Shown in pieces: positions 37,029-47,312 of a DNA stretch of 64,000 nucleotides (positions are counted from its first letter, which is position 1; each line of letters starts with the position of its first letter). Made by a program: the position numbers and the translations under genes. Source of the DNA: Halarcobacter sp. (GTDB lineage Bacteria > Campylobacterota > Campylobacteria > Campylobacterales > Arcobacteraceae); contig NZ_OY781470.1 of NCBI RefSeq assembly GCF_963676935.1, positions 744,001-808,000 on the forward strand, in the 5' to 3' direction. Under the pieces are notes generated by a model that searched no databases, had not been told where the DNA came from, and saw nothing but the letters and a program-made list of their open reading frames with translations.

Positions 37029-38291
37029 TTAGTAAGTTGATTTGTTGTAAATTACAAAATCTCTAGCTAACTCTTTAAGTTCTTGTTTAATCTTAGCTTG
37101 TAAATCTGTATTGTTAATATCATCTAATACATCACAAATTTTATTCGCTATAAACGTAAACTCTTCCTCTTTCATCCCTCTTGCTGTTAGTGCTGGTGAT
37201 CCTACTCTAATACCTGATGTTACAAATGGACTTCTTGTTTCACCTGGTACTGTATTCTTATTTACAGTTATACCTGCGTTTCCTAATGCTGCATCTGCAT
37301 CTTTACCTGAAAACTCTTTATTTAAAAATGACACTAACACTAAGTGATTATCTGTTCCATCAGATACTATATCATATCCTCTTGACATCATCACTTCCCC
37401 AAGTACTTTTGCATTTGCTTTTACTTGTTTTGCGTATTCTTTCCATGATGGATCTAAAATCTCTTTAAATGCTACTGCTTTTGCTGCCATTACATGTACT
37501 AATGGTCCACCTTGTGTTCCTGGGAATATTGCAGAGTTTATTTTTTTAGAAATATCTTCATCATTACATAGAATCATACCACCTCTTGGTCCTCTTAGAG
37601 TTTTATGTGTTGTAGTTGTTACTACATCTGCATGTGGAAATGGGCTTGGGTGTTCACCTGCTGCTACTAATCCAGCAATATGTGCGATATCTGCAAATAG
37701 ATATGCTCCTACTGAATCAGCTATTTCTCTAAATTTTGCAAAATCTATCTCTCTTGCGTATGCTGATGCTCCACACACTATAATTTTTGGTTGTACTATT
37801 TGAGCTATTTCTTTAACTTTATCATAGTTTATTCTTCCATCTAATTCTACTCCATAGTAGAATGCTTGGTAGTTTTTACCTGAAAAAGATGGTTTTGAAC
37901 CATGTGTTAGGTGTCCTCCATGAGAAAGGTCCATACCAAGAATTTTATCACCTGCTTTAATTAATGCTGCGTATACTGCTCCATTCGCTTGACTTCCTGA
38001 GTGTGGTTGTACATTTGCATACTTACATCCAAATATCTCGCAAGCTCTATCTATTGCTAATTGTTCTGCTTTATCTGCAAATTCACATCCACCATAATAT
38101 CTTTTATATGGGTATCCTTCTGCGTATTTATTTGTAAATACACTTCCCATTGTTTCCATTACTGCTGGGCTTGTGAAGTTTTCACTTGCTATCATCTCTA
38201 GGTGATCTGTTTGTCTTTGTAGTTCTGCTTCTACTATATCGAATATCTCTTTATCTGCAACTTCAAGTCTTCTCTCATTTATAAAGCTCAT
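37029..38291 (-). CDS. glyA: Serine hydroxymethyltransferase
   Basis: 420 residues. GlyA converts serine plus THF to glycine plus 5,10-methylene-THF. The PLP-binding lysine is in [16 protein letters not shown]; the cofactor-binding HSGSQAN and the [15 protein letters not shown] strand-loop are intact, as is MASENF near the N-terminus. It lies 21 bases after lysS in the lysS-glyA-SPOR order of Campylobacterota. Confidence 0.98.
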   Translation of the reverse strand: MSFINERRLEVADKEIFDIVEAELQRQTDHLEMIASENFTSPAVMETMGSVFTNKYAEGYPYKRYYGGCEFADKAEQLAIDRACEIFGCKYANVQPHSGSQANGAVYAALIKAGDKILGMDLSHGGHLTHGSKPSFSGKNYQAFYYGVELDGRINYDKVKEIAQIVQPKIIVCGASAYAREIDFAKFREIADSVGAYLFADIAHIAGLVAAGEHPSPFPHADVVTTTTHKTLRGPRGGMILCNDEDISKKINSAIFPGTQGGPLVHVMAAKAVAFKEILDPSWKEYAKQVKANAKVLGEVMMSRGYDIVSDGTDNHLVLVSFLNKEFSGKDADAALGNAGITVNKNTVPGETRSPFVTSGIRVGSPALTARGMKEEEFTFIANKICDVLDDINNTDLQAKIKQELKELARDFVIYNKSTY

Positions 38292-38312
38292 CTTTTATAC
38301 TCCTATCCTTTT

Positions 38313-39827
38313 CTATTCTTCTTCGTTAATATCGAAGTTTTCATCTTTTAGTGGTTTCATAGCTGGGAATAATAAAACATCTCTAATAGAGTGTTCATTT
38401 GTTAGCATCATTACTAATCTATCTATTCCAATTCCTTGTCCTGCAGTTGGTGCCATACCATATGATAATGCATTTACGAAATCTTTATCCATCTCATGGG
38501 CTTCATCATCACCACTATCTTTAGCTTCCATTTGTCCTTCAAATCTTTCTAGTTGATCTAATGGGTCATTTAACTCACTAAAGGCGTTTGCAATCTCTTT
38601 ACCTGCAATAAATAATTCAAATCTATCAGTTAAATGTGGTTTCTCATCTGATCTTCTAGCAAGTGGAGAAATCTCAACTGGATATTCTGTAATAAAAGTA
38701 GGATTAATTAATTTTTCTTCAACAAACTCATCAAAAAGTTCCCCTTGAAGTTGTCCTAAATTCATATTTTCATTTACTTCCAAATTTCTTTCTTTTAAGT
38801 AAGCGATTATTTTTTCTTTATCTTCAGTTATATCTGCTGGAACTCCACCAATTGTTGTTAGGGACTCTATTAATGGAACTTCACTAAATTTAGAAAAATC
38901 TATTTTTAAATCACCATAAGGAAGAACTGTTGGTAAGTCCAAGTTATCAAATAGGTATTCAATATACTCTTTTGTAAGTTCAATTAAATCTTTATATGTT
39001 TTATATGCCCAATAAAATTCAATAGAGGTGAATTCTGGATTATGTGTTGCATCCATACCTTCATTTCTAAAGTTTCTATTTATTTCAAATACTGCTTCAA
39101 ATCCACCAACAATAAGTCTTTTTAAATATAATTCTGGTGCAATTCTTAAATATCTATCAACACCTAAGGCATTATGATGAGTTACAAAAGGTTTTGCATT
39201 TGCCCCACCAGGAATTGGGTGCATCATTGGAGTTTCAACTTCTAAAAATCCTTTTGATTCAAAAAATCTTCTAGTAAGACTAATAACTTTTGATCTTACA
39301 TGGAAAGTTTTTCTAACTTCACTATTCATAATAAGGTCTAAATATCTTTGTCTATATCTTAACTCTTTATCTTGAATCCCATGGTATTTCTCTGGTAATG
39401 GAGAGATTGATTTTGTTAATATCTTTAAACCATGTACATGAAGTGATAATTCACCTTTATTAGTAATAAATGGATAACCACTTACTTCAAGAATATCTCC
39501 AACTTCAACACTTTTTTTAAAGATTTCATTATAAAATCCTTCTGGTAAATTGTCTCTTGCAACATAAATTTGAAGTATTCCACTCTCATCTTCTATTTTA
39601 AGAAAAGATGCTTTACCCATAAGTCTAAAGAATTTAATTCTTCCTGCAACTGTATATTCTCTGTTCTCATCTCTTTTTTCTTCTGTTTGAAAAAGGTCAC
39701 TATTTACATTTAAATATTTTGAAATAGTTGTATTTCTTGATGACTCATTTGAGTAAGGATTAACGCCTTTTTCTCTTAAAAAATTTGCTTTTTCTATTCT
39801 TTGTTGTATATATTTATTTTCAAACAA
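38313..39827 (-). CDS. lysS: Lysyl-tRNA synthetase, class II
   Basis: 504 residues. The N-terminal OB-fold anticodon-binding domain (about 55-165) contains '[23 protein letters not shown]'. The class II core shows motif 1 ([21 protein letters not shown]), motif 2 ([27 protein letters not shown]) and motif 3 ([19 protein letters not shown]). Complete and typical. It is preceded by cvpA and followed by glyA. Confidence 0.98.
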   Translation of the reverse strand: MFENKYIQQRIEKANFLREKGVNPYSNESSRNTTISKYLNVNSDLFQTEEKRDENREYTVAGRIKFFRLMGKASFLKIEDESGILQIYVARDNLPEGFYNEIFKKSVEVGDILEVSGYPFITNKGELSLHVHGLKILTKSISPLPEKYHGIQDKELRYRQRYLDLIMNSEVRKTFHVRSKVISLTRRFFESKGFLEVETPMMHPIPGGANAKPFVTHHNALGVDRYLRIAPELYLKRLIVGGFEAVFEINRNFRNEGMDATHNPEFTSIEFYWAYKTYKDLIELTKEYIEYLFDNLDLPTVLPYGDLKIDFSKFSEVPLIESLTTIGGVPADITEDKEKIIAYLKERNLEVNENMNLGQLQGELFDEFVEEKLINPTFITEYPVEISPLARRSDEKPHLTDRFELFIAGKEIANAFSELNDPLDQLERFEGQMEAKDSGDDEAHEMDKDFVNALSYGMAPTAGQGIGIDRLVMMLTNEHSIRDVLLFPAMKPLKDENFDINEEE

Positions 39828-39849
39828 TCTTTAATTCCTTTTAAACTTT

Positions 39850-40614
39850 TTATTTATTATCTTCTGTTGTAGCATCTTTTTCATTTGTATTTTCTGTAAT
39901 CTTTTTTTCAACATCTTCTTTTACAGTTTCAGCTATATCATTAACTTTTTCATCAACAGTTTTTTTCACGCTGTTAACAACTGCTGTACCTGATTCTACA
40001 GTTTTTTCTTTCATCTCTTTTACTGTATCAGTTAACTCTTGAGTAATTGATTTTTTTTCTATTAAATCTGGGTCTTCTACAATCTCTTCATCTTTAGAAA
40101 CAGAATCTTCAACTTTTTTTACAAAATCTGAAGCATCAAGTTTAACTATGAAACTACCTGTTTGTACAAGAAGTGGAAATGTTATTGAATCAGAAATTTT
40201 ATTGTTCATTAAATCTTTGAAAGATTGAACTTGAAATAATGCATATGCAATAATTGAGAAGATAAAAAATATTTTTGCACTACCAAATAAAAAACCTAAA
40301 ATTCTATCAAAAAATCCTAAGCCACTAGCAGAAAACATTTTACTTAATATTATCCCAAGAACATAAACAATTGCCCAAAATAATACAAGTCCAAGAATAA
40401 ATCCAATTAATTTAATTGTAGCATTATTTTCAAGAGCCAAAAGTGGTGCAACAGCATTTCCAATTTCAGCAGCCATCCTTGATGCTACAAAAATACCACC
40501 AATTATCCCTACTAATCCAAAAACTTCTTTTATAAAACCTCTTAAAAGACCTTTCAATCCTAGTAATACAGTTATACTTACTATTACTATATCAAAAACA
40601 GTAAAACTTTGCAT
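39850..40614 (-). CDS. CvpA-family membrane protein with long charged tail
   Basis: 254 residues. Four membrane spans in the first 165 residues (about 5-22, 28-48, 66-88 and 102-126) with the CvpA-type start 'FDIVIVSITVLLGLKGLLRGFIKEVFGLVGIIGG'. The remaining 90 residues form a highly charged, probably coiled or disordered, tail (EEIVEDPDLIEKKS..., VKEMKEKTVESG, DIAETVKEDVEKK). CvpA was first linked to colicin V production; its broader membrane role is unclear. It lies 22 bases before lysS. Confidence 0.83.
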   Translation of the reverse strand: MQSFTVFDIVIVSITVLLGLKGLLRGFIKEVFGLVGIIGGIFVASRMAAEIGNAVAPLLALENNATIKLIGFILGLVLFWAIVYVLGIILSKMFSASGLGFFDRILGFLFGSAKIFFIFSIIAYALFQVQSFKDLMNNKISDSITFPLLVQTGSFIVKLDASDFVKKVEDSVSKDEEIVEDPDLIEKKSITQELTDTVKEMKEKTVESGTAVVNSVKKTVDEKVNDIAETVKEDVEKKITENTNEKDATTEDNK

Positions 40615-40701
40615 TTGGTTCCTTATGTATAGTATGGCGCAATTATATCTTAGTTTTTCAAAATTAAAGTTTAATAGATTTTATTAGGGAAATAGTTACT
40701 T

Positions 40702-42924
40702 TTATAGATGTATTTTAAATGATGCACCATGTAATATTTCATTATTATATTCAAAATCAATATTTTCTACATCTACATTAAATCCCATATGTTTTGTTAA
40801 TATTTCTCTTGTCATATATAAACCTATGCCTGTACCTTGACTTTGATGTTTTGTTGTAAAATATGGTTCAAAAATTCTATTTAGTATTTTTTCCTCTATC
40901 CCTTTTGCACTGTCAGTTATAGAAAGTATTTTATTTGAGTATTCTATTTTTATTACTTTTATTTTAATTTCATCATTTGAGTTTAGTGCATCAATAGAAT
41001 TGTTTATAATATTAAGTAGTGCTTGTTGAAATTCATTTTTATATCCAAAAAGTTCTATCTTCTCATCAATATTTACAAGTACTTCTATTTGGTCATGTTT
41101 CAATTTATCTTTTAGTAAAGTGACGTTTTCTGTAATAGATTTTTTTAATAAAAAATCACTTTTTATTCTATCTTTTTTAAAAAAGTTTTTAAAATCTTCA
41201 ATAGTTTGTGATAAATAATTTGAATTTTTTAAAATTAAATCACAAGTAGTATTAAAATTGTTATTATCAACTATTCCTAACTCTTTTTGTAATTTTAAAG
41301 AACTAATTGCTGCTGAGATAGAGGCTAAAGGTTGTCTCCATTGGTGAGCAATATTACTTAACATCTCACCCATAGCTGCCATTTTATTTTGTTGGAAAAG
41401 CATTCTATCTTTTTCTTTATTTTTGTCACTCTCTTCAATAACTCTTTTTTCTAAAGATTCATTTAATTCTTTTAACTCTTTTGTTTTGTTTTCTACCATG
41501 ATTTCAAGGTTATCATTAAGAGCTTTTAATTTTTTTTGTTGTTCAATTTCTTGGGTTATATCTGTAAGTGTTACAATTATATAAGGTATCTCTTCCTCAT
41601 CAAAAATAGTTGAATTTACATTTAATGTAAAATGTCTAAGTGTATCCTCTTTTTTTATTGCAGCTTTAAATTTTTCATTTGGATTTGCTAAAATATGTTC
41701 AGCCCAATTTTTGCCATTATAATCTTTGTCAATCAAATAATACTTATCGTTCATATCTACAAAAGTTTGACATATGCATTCATATTTTTCTTTAAATTTT
41801 TCAAGTGATTTAAAATTGAAAAATTCAAGAAGTTGTTTATTTGAATTTTTAATGTAATAACCATCGGTAATAACTATTATATTTTTTTGAGAATCAAGAA
41901 TCATTTGATTCTTTTTTTCTTGGGTTTTGATTTTTTCCAAATTATTTTCAAGTTCAATATTAAGTTTTTGTATACTTTTTGAGTAAATGTAATAAGAAAC
42001 AATAGTGTATAAAAGAGCAAACAAAAAGATAAATAAAAATACATAAGCTTGTGAATTTCTTTTAAATTTTTTAATATCATGTATATTTACATTATCAAGA
42101 TTTATAGATAAAATTACATGTCCAATCAAATTCTCACCAAACTCAACAATTTCAAAATGTGTCAAAATATTATTATTAACTATTTTGTATTTTTTTAAGT
42201 TTAAAATATTTTCGATACCCTCTTTTTTTATTAATTTGATAAATGAATCTTGGGCATTCAAATTAGCGATATAATAGTCATCTAAAAATTTTTTTGAAAA
42301 TGGATAAATAATTTTATCTTTAAATTGTTTGTCTGCTAAAACTAAAGAATTTATTTTATTGTTTTCTAAAATTTTTGAGATTGAGTTAAAGTGAGTTATT
42401 ACCTCAAAAATACCTAAAAAATCATTATTATGAAAGATAGGAACCATAGATTTAAAAGTCATATCAAACCTACCTACACTAATGGAAGCTAAGATTTTTT
42501 TATTTTTTATTACTTTTTGTACATCTTTTCTAAATTTTAATGAATCAGTTGTTTTGTCTGTCCAACTTCTATAAAAACTATTTCCATTTTTATCAATAAT
42601 TTGAAACCAAACATTTTTAAATCTAGTAGTCCTTCTTAATTCTGAAGAAAAATTTTTATAATCAACATGGGTATTTTTCTTAGTTAGAAGTGCTTCTGCA
42701 ATTTTTTTATCTTTTGCAATTGACATTGCCATTGCTAGAGTTGCATTTTTTTTATCTGTAATTAGATTTGATACGGTATTTTTTAAATTATTAGAAATAT
42801 TTAAATATTTTTCACTTAATTGCTTTTTCTCTTCTTTATTAATATAAAATGTCGATATTGAATATATAATAAGAGAAATAATTGTAAAAAATAAAAAATT
42901 TAAAATGAACTTATTTTTTAGCAT
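40702..42924 (-). CDS. Membrane sensor histidine kinase with periplasmic domain and PAS
   Basis: 740 residues. Two spans (about 9-27 and 293-315) enclose a periplasmic region of about 265 residues that looks like a dCache-type ligand sensor (KNVWFQIIDKNGNSFYRSW, SVGRFDMTFKSMVPIFHNNDFLGIFEVITHF). A PAS-like segment (about 345-455), a coiled coil (about 460-515), and a kinase core follow. The phosphoacceptor is H527 in [16 protein letters not shown]; the ATPase part has ALLNIINNSIDAL, DSAKGI (first Gly of the G1 box replaced) and GTGIGLYM. It has no attached receiver and no response regulator next to it. Ligand unknown. Confidence 0.9.
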   Translation of the reverse strand: MLKNKFILNFLFFTIISLIIYSISTFYINKEEKKQLSEKYLNISNNLKNTVSNLITDKKNATLAMAMSIAKDKKIAEALLTKKNTHVDYKNFSSELRRTTRFKNVWFQIIDKNGNSFYRSWTDKTTDSLKFRKDVQKVIKNKKILASISVGRFDMTFKSMVPIFHNNDFLGIFEVITHFNSISKILENNKINSLVLADKQFKDKIIYPFSKKFLDDYYIANLNAQDSFIKLIKKEGIENILNLKKYKIVNNNILTHFEIVEFGENLIGHVILSINLDNVNIHDIKKFKRNSQAYVFLFIFLFALLYTIVSYYIYSKSIQKLNIELENNLEKIKTQEKKNQMILDSQKNIIVITDGYYIKNSNKQLLEFFNFKSLEKFKEKYECICQTFVDMNDKYYLIDKDYNGKNWAEHILANPNEKFKAAIKKEDTLRHFTLNVNSTIFDEEEIPYIIVTLTDITQEIEQQKKLKALNDNLEIMVENKTKELKELNESLEKRVIEESDKNKEKDRMLFQQNKMAAMGEMLSNIAHQWRQPLASISAAISSLKLQKELGIVDNNNFNTTCDLILKNSNYLSQTIEDFKNFFKKDRIKSDFLLKKSITENVTLLKDKLKHDQIEVLVNIDEKIELFGYKNEFQQALLNIINNSIDALNSNDEIKIKVIKIEYSNKILSITDSAKGIEEKILNRIFEPYFTTKHQSQGTGIGLYMTREILTKHMGFNVDVENIDFEYNNEILHGASFKIHL

Positions 42925-43064
42925 AAAAATCCTACATGTCTAATAATTTGATTATAATAAAAAATTATTTATTTTCTAATAAAATAAACTTTAATATTAA
43001 AATTCAAAATTAGCTAAAATATATTTACTAATAATTAAACTTATTTTGATAAAATTCCCCCACT
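42925..43064. promoter_or_regulatory. Divergent promoter region kinase / ispG
   Basis: A 140-base AT-rich gap. TAAAAT at 43050-43055 is a likely -10 for ispG, only 9 bases before its ATG, with no ribosome site (TTCCCCCACT precedes the ATG), so the leader would be only a few bases. AGGA precedes the kinase ATG on the other strand. Confidence 0.4.
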
Positions 43065-44132
43065 ATGAAAAACATTAAAAGATACCCAACAAGAAAGATA
43101 TATGTAGGTGGTGTAGCAATAGGTGGTGATGCACCTGTTTCTGTACAATCTATGACATATAGTAAGACTTCAGATGTAGAAACTACAGTGGAGCAAATAA
43201 AAGCATTACATTTTGCTGGAGCGGATATTGTAAGAGTTGCAGTACCTGATATAGAGGCAGCAAATGCCTTAAAAGAGATTAAGGCTCAAAGTACTCTTCC
43301 AATTGTTGCAGATATACACTTTAATCATAAACTTGCATTAATTGCAGCAGAAGTTGTTGATTGTATTAGAATTAATCCTGGAAATATAGGGAATAAGCAA
43401 AGAGTTGCAGAGGTAGTAAAGCAATGTAAGCAAAGAAACCTTCCTATTAGAATTGGTGTAAACTGTGGTTCTTTAGAGTCACAATTTGAAAATAAATATG
43501 GTCAGACAGCACGTGGTATGGTTGAGAGTGCTGATTATAATATTAAATATCTTGAAGATTTAGGTTTTGAGGATATAAAAGTATCACTTAAAGCAAGTGA
43601 TGTACAAAGAACTGTAGAAGCATATAGATTATTAAGACCTATGAATAATTACCCTTTTCATTTAGGTGTAACGGAAGCAGGGACTTTATTTCACTCGACA
43701 ATAAAATCTTCAATAGCCTTAGGAAGTTTACTTCTTGATGGAATAGGGGATACCTTAAGAGTTTCTATTACAGGGGAACTTGAAAAAGAGATTGAAGTGG
43801 GACGTGCAATTTTAAAAGATGCAGGACTTACCAAAGAGGGATTAAATATTATCTCTTGTCCAACTTGTGGAAGAATAGAAGCTGACTTAGTTAGTGCAGT
43901 TGCCCAGGTAGAAGAAAAAACGAAACATATAAAAACACCACTTAATGTTTCAGTAATGGGGTGTGTTGTAAATGCTTTAGGTGAAGCAAAAGCGGCAGAT
44001 GTAGCAATAGCATATGGAAAAGGTGTTGGTCTTATTATAAAAAAAGGTGAGACTATAGCAAAACTTCCTACAGATAAACTTCTTAATAGATTTTTGGAAG
44101 AAGTAGAGATTGAAGCTAAAAAAAATAGCTAA
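43065..44132 (+). CDS. ispG: 4-hydroxy-3-methylbut-2-enyl diphosphate synthase
   Basis: 355 residues. IspG (GcpE) is the [4Fe-4S] enzyme of the non-mevalonate isoprenoid route that turns MEcPP into HMBPP. The N-terminal TIM barrel begins [25 protein letters not shown], and the three cluster cysteines are in ISCPTCGR (two) and [12 protein letters not shown] (one). Short, single-barrel bacterial form. The gene seems to have almost no leader and no ribosome site. Confidence 0.97.
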   Translation: MKNIKRYPTRKIYVGGVAIGGDAPVSVQSMTYSKTSDVETTVEQIKALHFAGADIVRVAVPDIEAANALKEIKAQSTLPIVADIHFNHKLALIAAEVVDCIRINPGNIGNKQRVAEVVKQCKQRNLPIRIGVNCGSLESQFENKYGQTARGMVESADYNIKYLEDLGFEDIKVSLKASDVQRTVEAYRLLRPMNNYPFHLGVTEAGTLFHSTIKSSIALGSLLLDGIGDTLRVSITGELEKEIEVGRAILKDAGLTKEGLNIISCPTCGRIEADLVSAVAQVEEKTKHIKTPLNVSVMGCVVNALGEAKAADVAIAYGKGVGLIIKKGETIAKLPTDKLLNRFLEEVEIEAKKNS

Positions 44133-44179
44133 TCTCTACTCTTTTTTTTCTTATAAACTTACTTGTAAATAAATTTAGT

Positions 44180-44185
44180 TACAAT
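44180..44185 (+). promoter_or_regulatory. Possible -10 element of dnaB
   Basis: TACAAT 27 bases before the dnaB ATG, in an 80-base gap after ispG; GGAG at 44204-44207 is the ribosome site. Confidence 0.4.
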
Positions 44186-44212
44186 TTTATCCTTAATTGT
44201 TATGGAGAATAG

Positions 44213-45652
44213 ATGGATAGTATATATAGTGTAAATATTGAAAGAGCCGTTTTAAGTTCAATACTTTTTAACCCAGAAGAGTTAGAAGATGTTTTAGGAG
44301 TATTGAAACCTAAAGATTTTTATCTTCCTGCACACCAAAAAATATTTGATGTAATGGTTAAATTACATAATTCAGATATGCCTATTGATGAAGAGTTTAT
44401 TAGAAAAAGAGTTGACTCTAAAGATGTAGAAGATTCAATACTATTAGAAATACTTTCAGCAAATCCAATTACAAATACATTAGCATATGTTAGAGAGATA
44501 AAAGATGGTTCTGTAAAAAGAGAACTTGCAACTTTAGCAACAACAATTAAAAAAGTCGCAATTGAAGATGAAGTTACAGCAAATGAAGCTTTAGATACAG
44601 TTCAAGGAGAACTTTATAAAATTTCAACTGATAGTGCAACTTCTGAATTAAAAGATATGAATCTAATTACAGGTGATACTCTTTCTTATATTAAAAAAAT
44701 GAAAGAGTTAGGAAATAAACACCTAATTGGGGAAACTACAGGGTTTTATGATCTTGATAAGAGAACAACAGGTTTTAATGAAGGGGATTTAGTAATTATC
44801 GCAGCACGTCCTGCTATGGGTAAAACAGCACTTGTATTAAATATGTGTCTTAAAAATGTTGAGGCAGGAAAGGGTGTAATATTTTTCTCACTAGAGATGC
44901 CTGCAGAACAACTTATGTTAAGGATGCTTGCAGCTAAAACATCAATCCCTTTACAAAACCTTAGAAAAGGTGATATGGACGATAACCAATGGTCTAATCT
45001 AAATGGTGCTTTTGAAGATTTAAATAAAAAGAAACTTTTTGTTGATGATGGTGGAAGTGTTAATATTAACCAATTAAGAGCAAGGGTTAGAAAACTTGCA
45101 CAAAATGAGGATAATAATATCTCAATGGTAATTATTGATTATCTTCAACTTATGCAGGGAACTGGAAATAAAGATAGACACCAAGAGGTTTCAGATATCT
45201 CAAGGGGGCTTAAAATGCTTGCAAGAGAGATGAAAATTCCAATTATTGCTTTGTCTCAGTTAAATAGGGGACTTGAAAATAGACCAGATAAAAGACCAAT
45301 GCTTTCTGACCTTAGAGAATCTGGAGCTATTGAGCAAGATGCCGATATTATTATGTTTGTATATAGGGATGATGTATATAAAGAGAGAGAAGAAGCTAGA
45401 AAAGAGAAAGAGGCATCAGATAAAGGGGAAGAGTACAAATCTAAGTTTGTTAATAAACCTGTAGAAGAGGCTGAAATAATTATTGGTAAACAAAGAAATG
45501 GTCCTATCGGAACTGTTAAATTAGATTTCCAAAAACAATATACAAGATTTGTAGATAAAGAGAATGCAAACGATGCCCCAATAGAGGTAGTATTTGAGTC
45601 AGTCGCTGATACAAATAAAGAAACAAATATTGATATGCCTAATATTCTTTAA
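44213..45652 (+). CDS. dnaB: Replicative DNA helicase
   Basis: 479 residues. The N-terminal DnaB domain (about 5-105, with ERAVLSSILFNPEEL and LPAHQKIFDVMVKL) is joined by a helical linker to the RecA-like motor (about 175-455), with Walker A in IIAARPAMGKTAL, Walker B in MVIIDYLQLM and the arginine-finger region near GKQRNGPIGTVKLDF. Nothing unusual; no intein. The reading frame ends well before the pseudopilin gene. Confidence 0.98.
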   Translation: MDSIYSVNIERAVLSSILFNPEELEDVLGVLKPKDFYLPAHQKIFDVMVKLHNSDMPIDEEFIRKRVDSKDVEDSILLEILSANPITNTLAYVREIKDGSVKRELATLATTIKKVAIEDEVTANEALDTVQGELYKISTDSATSELKDMNLITGDTLSYIKKMKELGNKHLIGETTGFYDLDKRTTGFNEGDLVIIAARPAMGKTALVLNMCLKNVEAGKGVIFFSLEMPAEQLMLRMLAAKTSIPLQNLRKGDMDDNQWSNLNGAFEDLNKKKLFVDDGGSVNINQLRARVRKLAQNEDNNISMVIIDYLQLMQGTGNKDRHQEVSDISRGLKMLAREMKIPIIALSQLNRGLENRPDKRPMLSDLRESGAIEQDADIIMFVYRDDVYKEREEARKEKEASDKGEEYKSKFVNKPVEEAEIIIGKQRNGPIGTVKLDFQKQYTRFVDKENANDAPIEVVFESVADTNKETNIDMPNIL

Positions 45653-45670
45653 AGTAATTTCTTAAATTAT

Positions 45671-45720
45671 CTTTAGTTAAGTTATTTAATATTATAATAT
45701 TATTAATTATTTAACTAAAG
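45671..45720 (+). promoter_or_regulatory. Large inverted repeat masking the pseudopilin ribosome site
   Basis: CTTTAGTTAA (45671-45680) pairs perfectly with TTAACTAAAG (45711-45720), and the right arm runs into the AAAGGAAAG ribosome site. A 14-base palindrome AATATTATAATATT (45688-45701) lies nearly at the centre. It could be a dnaB terminator, an operator, or an RNA fold that controls translation. Confidence 0.45.
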
Positions 45721-45727
45721 GAAAGAA

Positions 45728-46117
45728 ATGAAACCTGCTTTTTCTTTAATGGAATTAATTTTTGCAATAGTAATAATAGGAATTATATCTACTTTTGCAA
45801 TACCAAAATATATGAATACTCGGAATCAAGCTTTAGCTTCTACTATACAAAGGGATGTGATCTCAACAATAAACTCCTTACAAAGTTCTTATTTGATAAA
45901 TAGAAAAATTGATAATATAAGTGATGTAATAACTTTAAACTCTAAAAATTGGAAGATTGAAAATAAGAAGATAACTTTTTTTGAAGATGAAAATAAATGT
46001 TTAGAACTTTTAATAATTGATAAAAAGATATCTTTAACTGTAATTGAAGATGCAGGAGATGTATGTTCAGAATTAGTAAATAGAGGAATTACCACACAAG
46101 AGATTGATTTAATTTAA
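45728..46117 (+). CDS. Pseudopilin-like protein with type IV prepilin N-terminus
   Basis: 129 residues. The N-terminus is a prepilin signal: MKPA-FSLMELIFAIVIIGIISTFAIPKY, with cleavage expected between A4 and F5 and the +5 glutamate E9 present, followed by the usual long hydrophobic helix. The small C-terminal domain contains two cysteines (about C77 and C112) that could form a disulfide. It is a lone gene with no pilus or secretion genes nearby. Minor pilin or type II pseudopilin cannot be told apart. Confidence 0.85.
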   Translation: MKPAFSLMELIFAIVIIGIISTFAIPKYMNTRNQALASTIQRDVISTINSLQSSYLINRKIDNISDVITLNSKNWKIENKKITFFEDENKCLELLIIDKKISLTVIEDAGDVCSELVNRGITTQEIDLI

Positions 46118-46156
46118 ATTGGATAAAATGCATATATCAAATGAAAAAGGCAATAT

Positions 46157-46681
46157 ATGCAAAAAGCAGTTTTTTTAGATAGAGACGGTGTTGTAAATGT
46201 TGAAAAAGATTACACTTATAAAATAGAAGAGTTCGAATTTGTTGATTCTTTATTTGATTCCTTAATATATTTACAAAATCTTGGATATAAACTTTTTATT
46301 ATCACTAATCAGTCTGGTATAGCAAGAGGTTATTATACTATTAACGATTATAATAAGTTAACAAATTGGATGCTAGACCAATTAGAACAACAGAAGATTT
46401 ATATTAGTCAGGTTGAATTCTGTCCTCATGGACCTGAAGATAATTGCAATTGCAGAAAACCTAAAACTGGCATGATAGATAATATTTTAGAAAAACATGA
46501 GGTTGATTTATCCACATCGTGGCTTATTGGAGATAAAAAATCAGATATCTTATGTGCAAAGAATGCAAATATAAAAAATACAATTCAAGTAAAATCTGGT
46601 CATCACTTTGATGATAAGGATTCTATAGCTAATTATGTTTGTAATAGTATCAAAGATGTAAAAAATATTATTAAATCATAG
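46157..46681 (+). CDS. gmhB: D-glycero-D-manno-heptose-1,7-bisphosphate 7-phosphatase
   Basis: 174 residues, HAD-family phosphatase of the LPS-heptose pathway. The DxD motif is FLDRDGVVN (D8 and D10), then ITNQSGIARGYY, and the zinc-binding loop C-x-H...C-x-C reads CPHGPEDNCNCRKPK. The later acidic pair is in IGDKKSDI. The neighbouring heptose kinase at 50.6 kb belongs to the same route. The remaining enzymes (gmhA, the adenylyltransferase, hldD) are not in the window. Confidence 0.94.
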   Translation: MQKAVFLDRDGVVNVEKDYTYKIEEFEFVDSLFDSLIYLQNLGYKLFIITNQSGIARGYYTINDYNKLTNWMLDQLEQQKIYISQVEFCPHGPEDNCNCRKPKTGMIDNILEKHEVDLSTSWLIGDKKSDILCAKNANIKNTIQVKSGHHFDDKDSIANYVCNSIKDVKNIIKS

Positions 46682-46759
46682 TTATTAGACAAACATAATA
46701 TATTTTTAGGTAAAATATTCATCCTTTTAAGAAGATTTGATTATAAAGAAAGAGTTGCA

Positions 46760-47302
46760 ATGAGATTAAGTGAAGAAGATAAAAATTTAATTAATAATTC
46801 AATAAGAGATATTCAAGATTTCCCAAAAGAGGGAATAGTTTTTAAAGATATAACAACCCTTTTAAACAACAAAGAAGCATACAGTACTTTGATGGACCAT
46901 TTAGAAGATAGATACAAATCTTATAATTTGGATTATGTAGCAGGTATTGATTCTAGAGGGTTTATTTTTGGTGCTGCATTAGCTGATAGATTAAATATTG
47001 GGTTTGTTCCTGTACGAAAAAAAGGGAAATTGCCTAGTACTACAGTATGTGAAAAATATGAGTTAGAGTATGGCTATGATGAGGTTGAAATTCATCTTGA
47101 TGCTTTTCCTAAAAAAAATCCAAATGTATTATTAATTGATGATTTAGTAGCTACAGGTGGAACAGCAACTGCAGCTTCTAAACTTATTAAAAAAATAGAT
47201 GCAAATCTAATTGAAGCTTGTTTTATATTAAACCTTACTTTTTTAGATGGCGTAAAGAAAATTGAAAAACATACAAAAGTTTATTCTGTATTAGATATAT
47301 AA
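46760..47302 (+). CDS. apt: Adenine phosphoribosyltransferase
   Basis: 180 residues, the purine salvage enzyme that joins adenine to PRPP. The typical start is [22 protein letters not shown]; the PRPP-binding motif is [17 protein letters not shown]. Nearby are the flexible-loop lysine-rich KKGKLPS and the dimer region. It lies 10 bases before trpB and may share its transcript. Confidence 0.97.
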   Translation: MRLSEEDKNLINNSIRDIQDFPKEGIVFKDITTLLNNKEAYSTLMDHLEDRYKSYNLDYVAGIDSRGFIFGAALADRLNIGFVPVRKKGKLPSTTVCEKYELEYGYDEVEIHLDAFPKKNPNVLLIDDLVATGGTATAASKLIKKIDANLIEACFILNLTFLDGVKKIEKHTKVYSVLDI

Positions 47303-47312
47303 AGAAGAGAAA

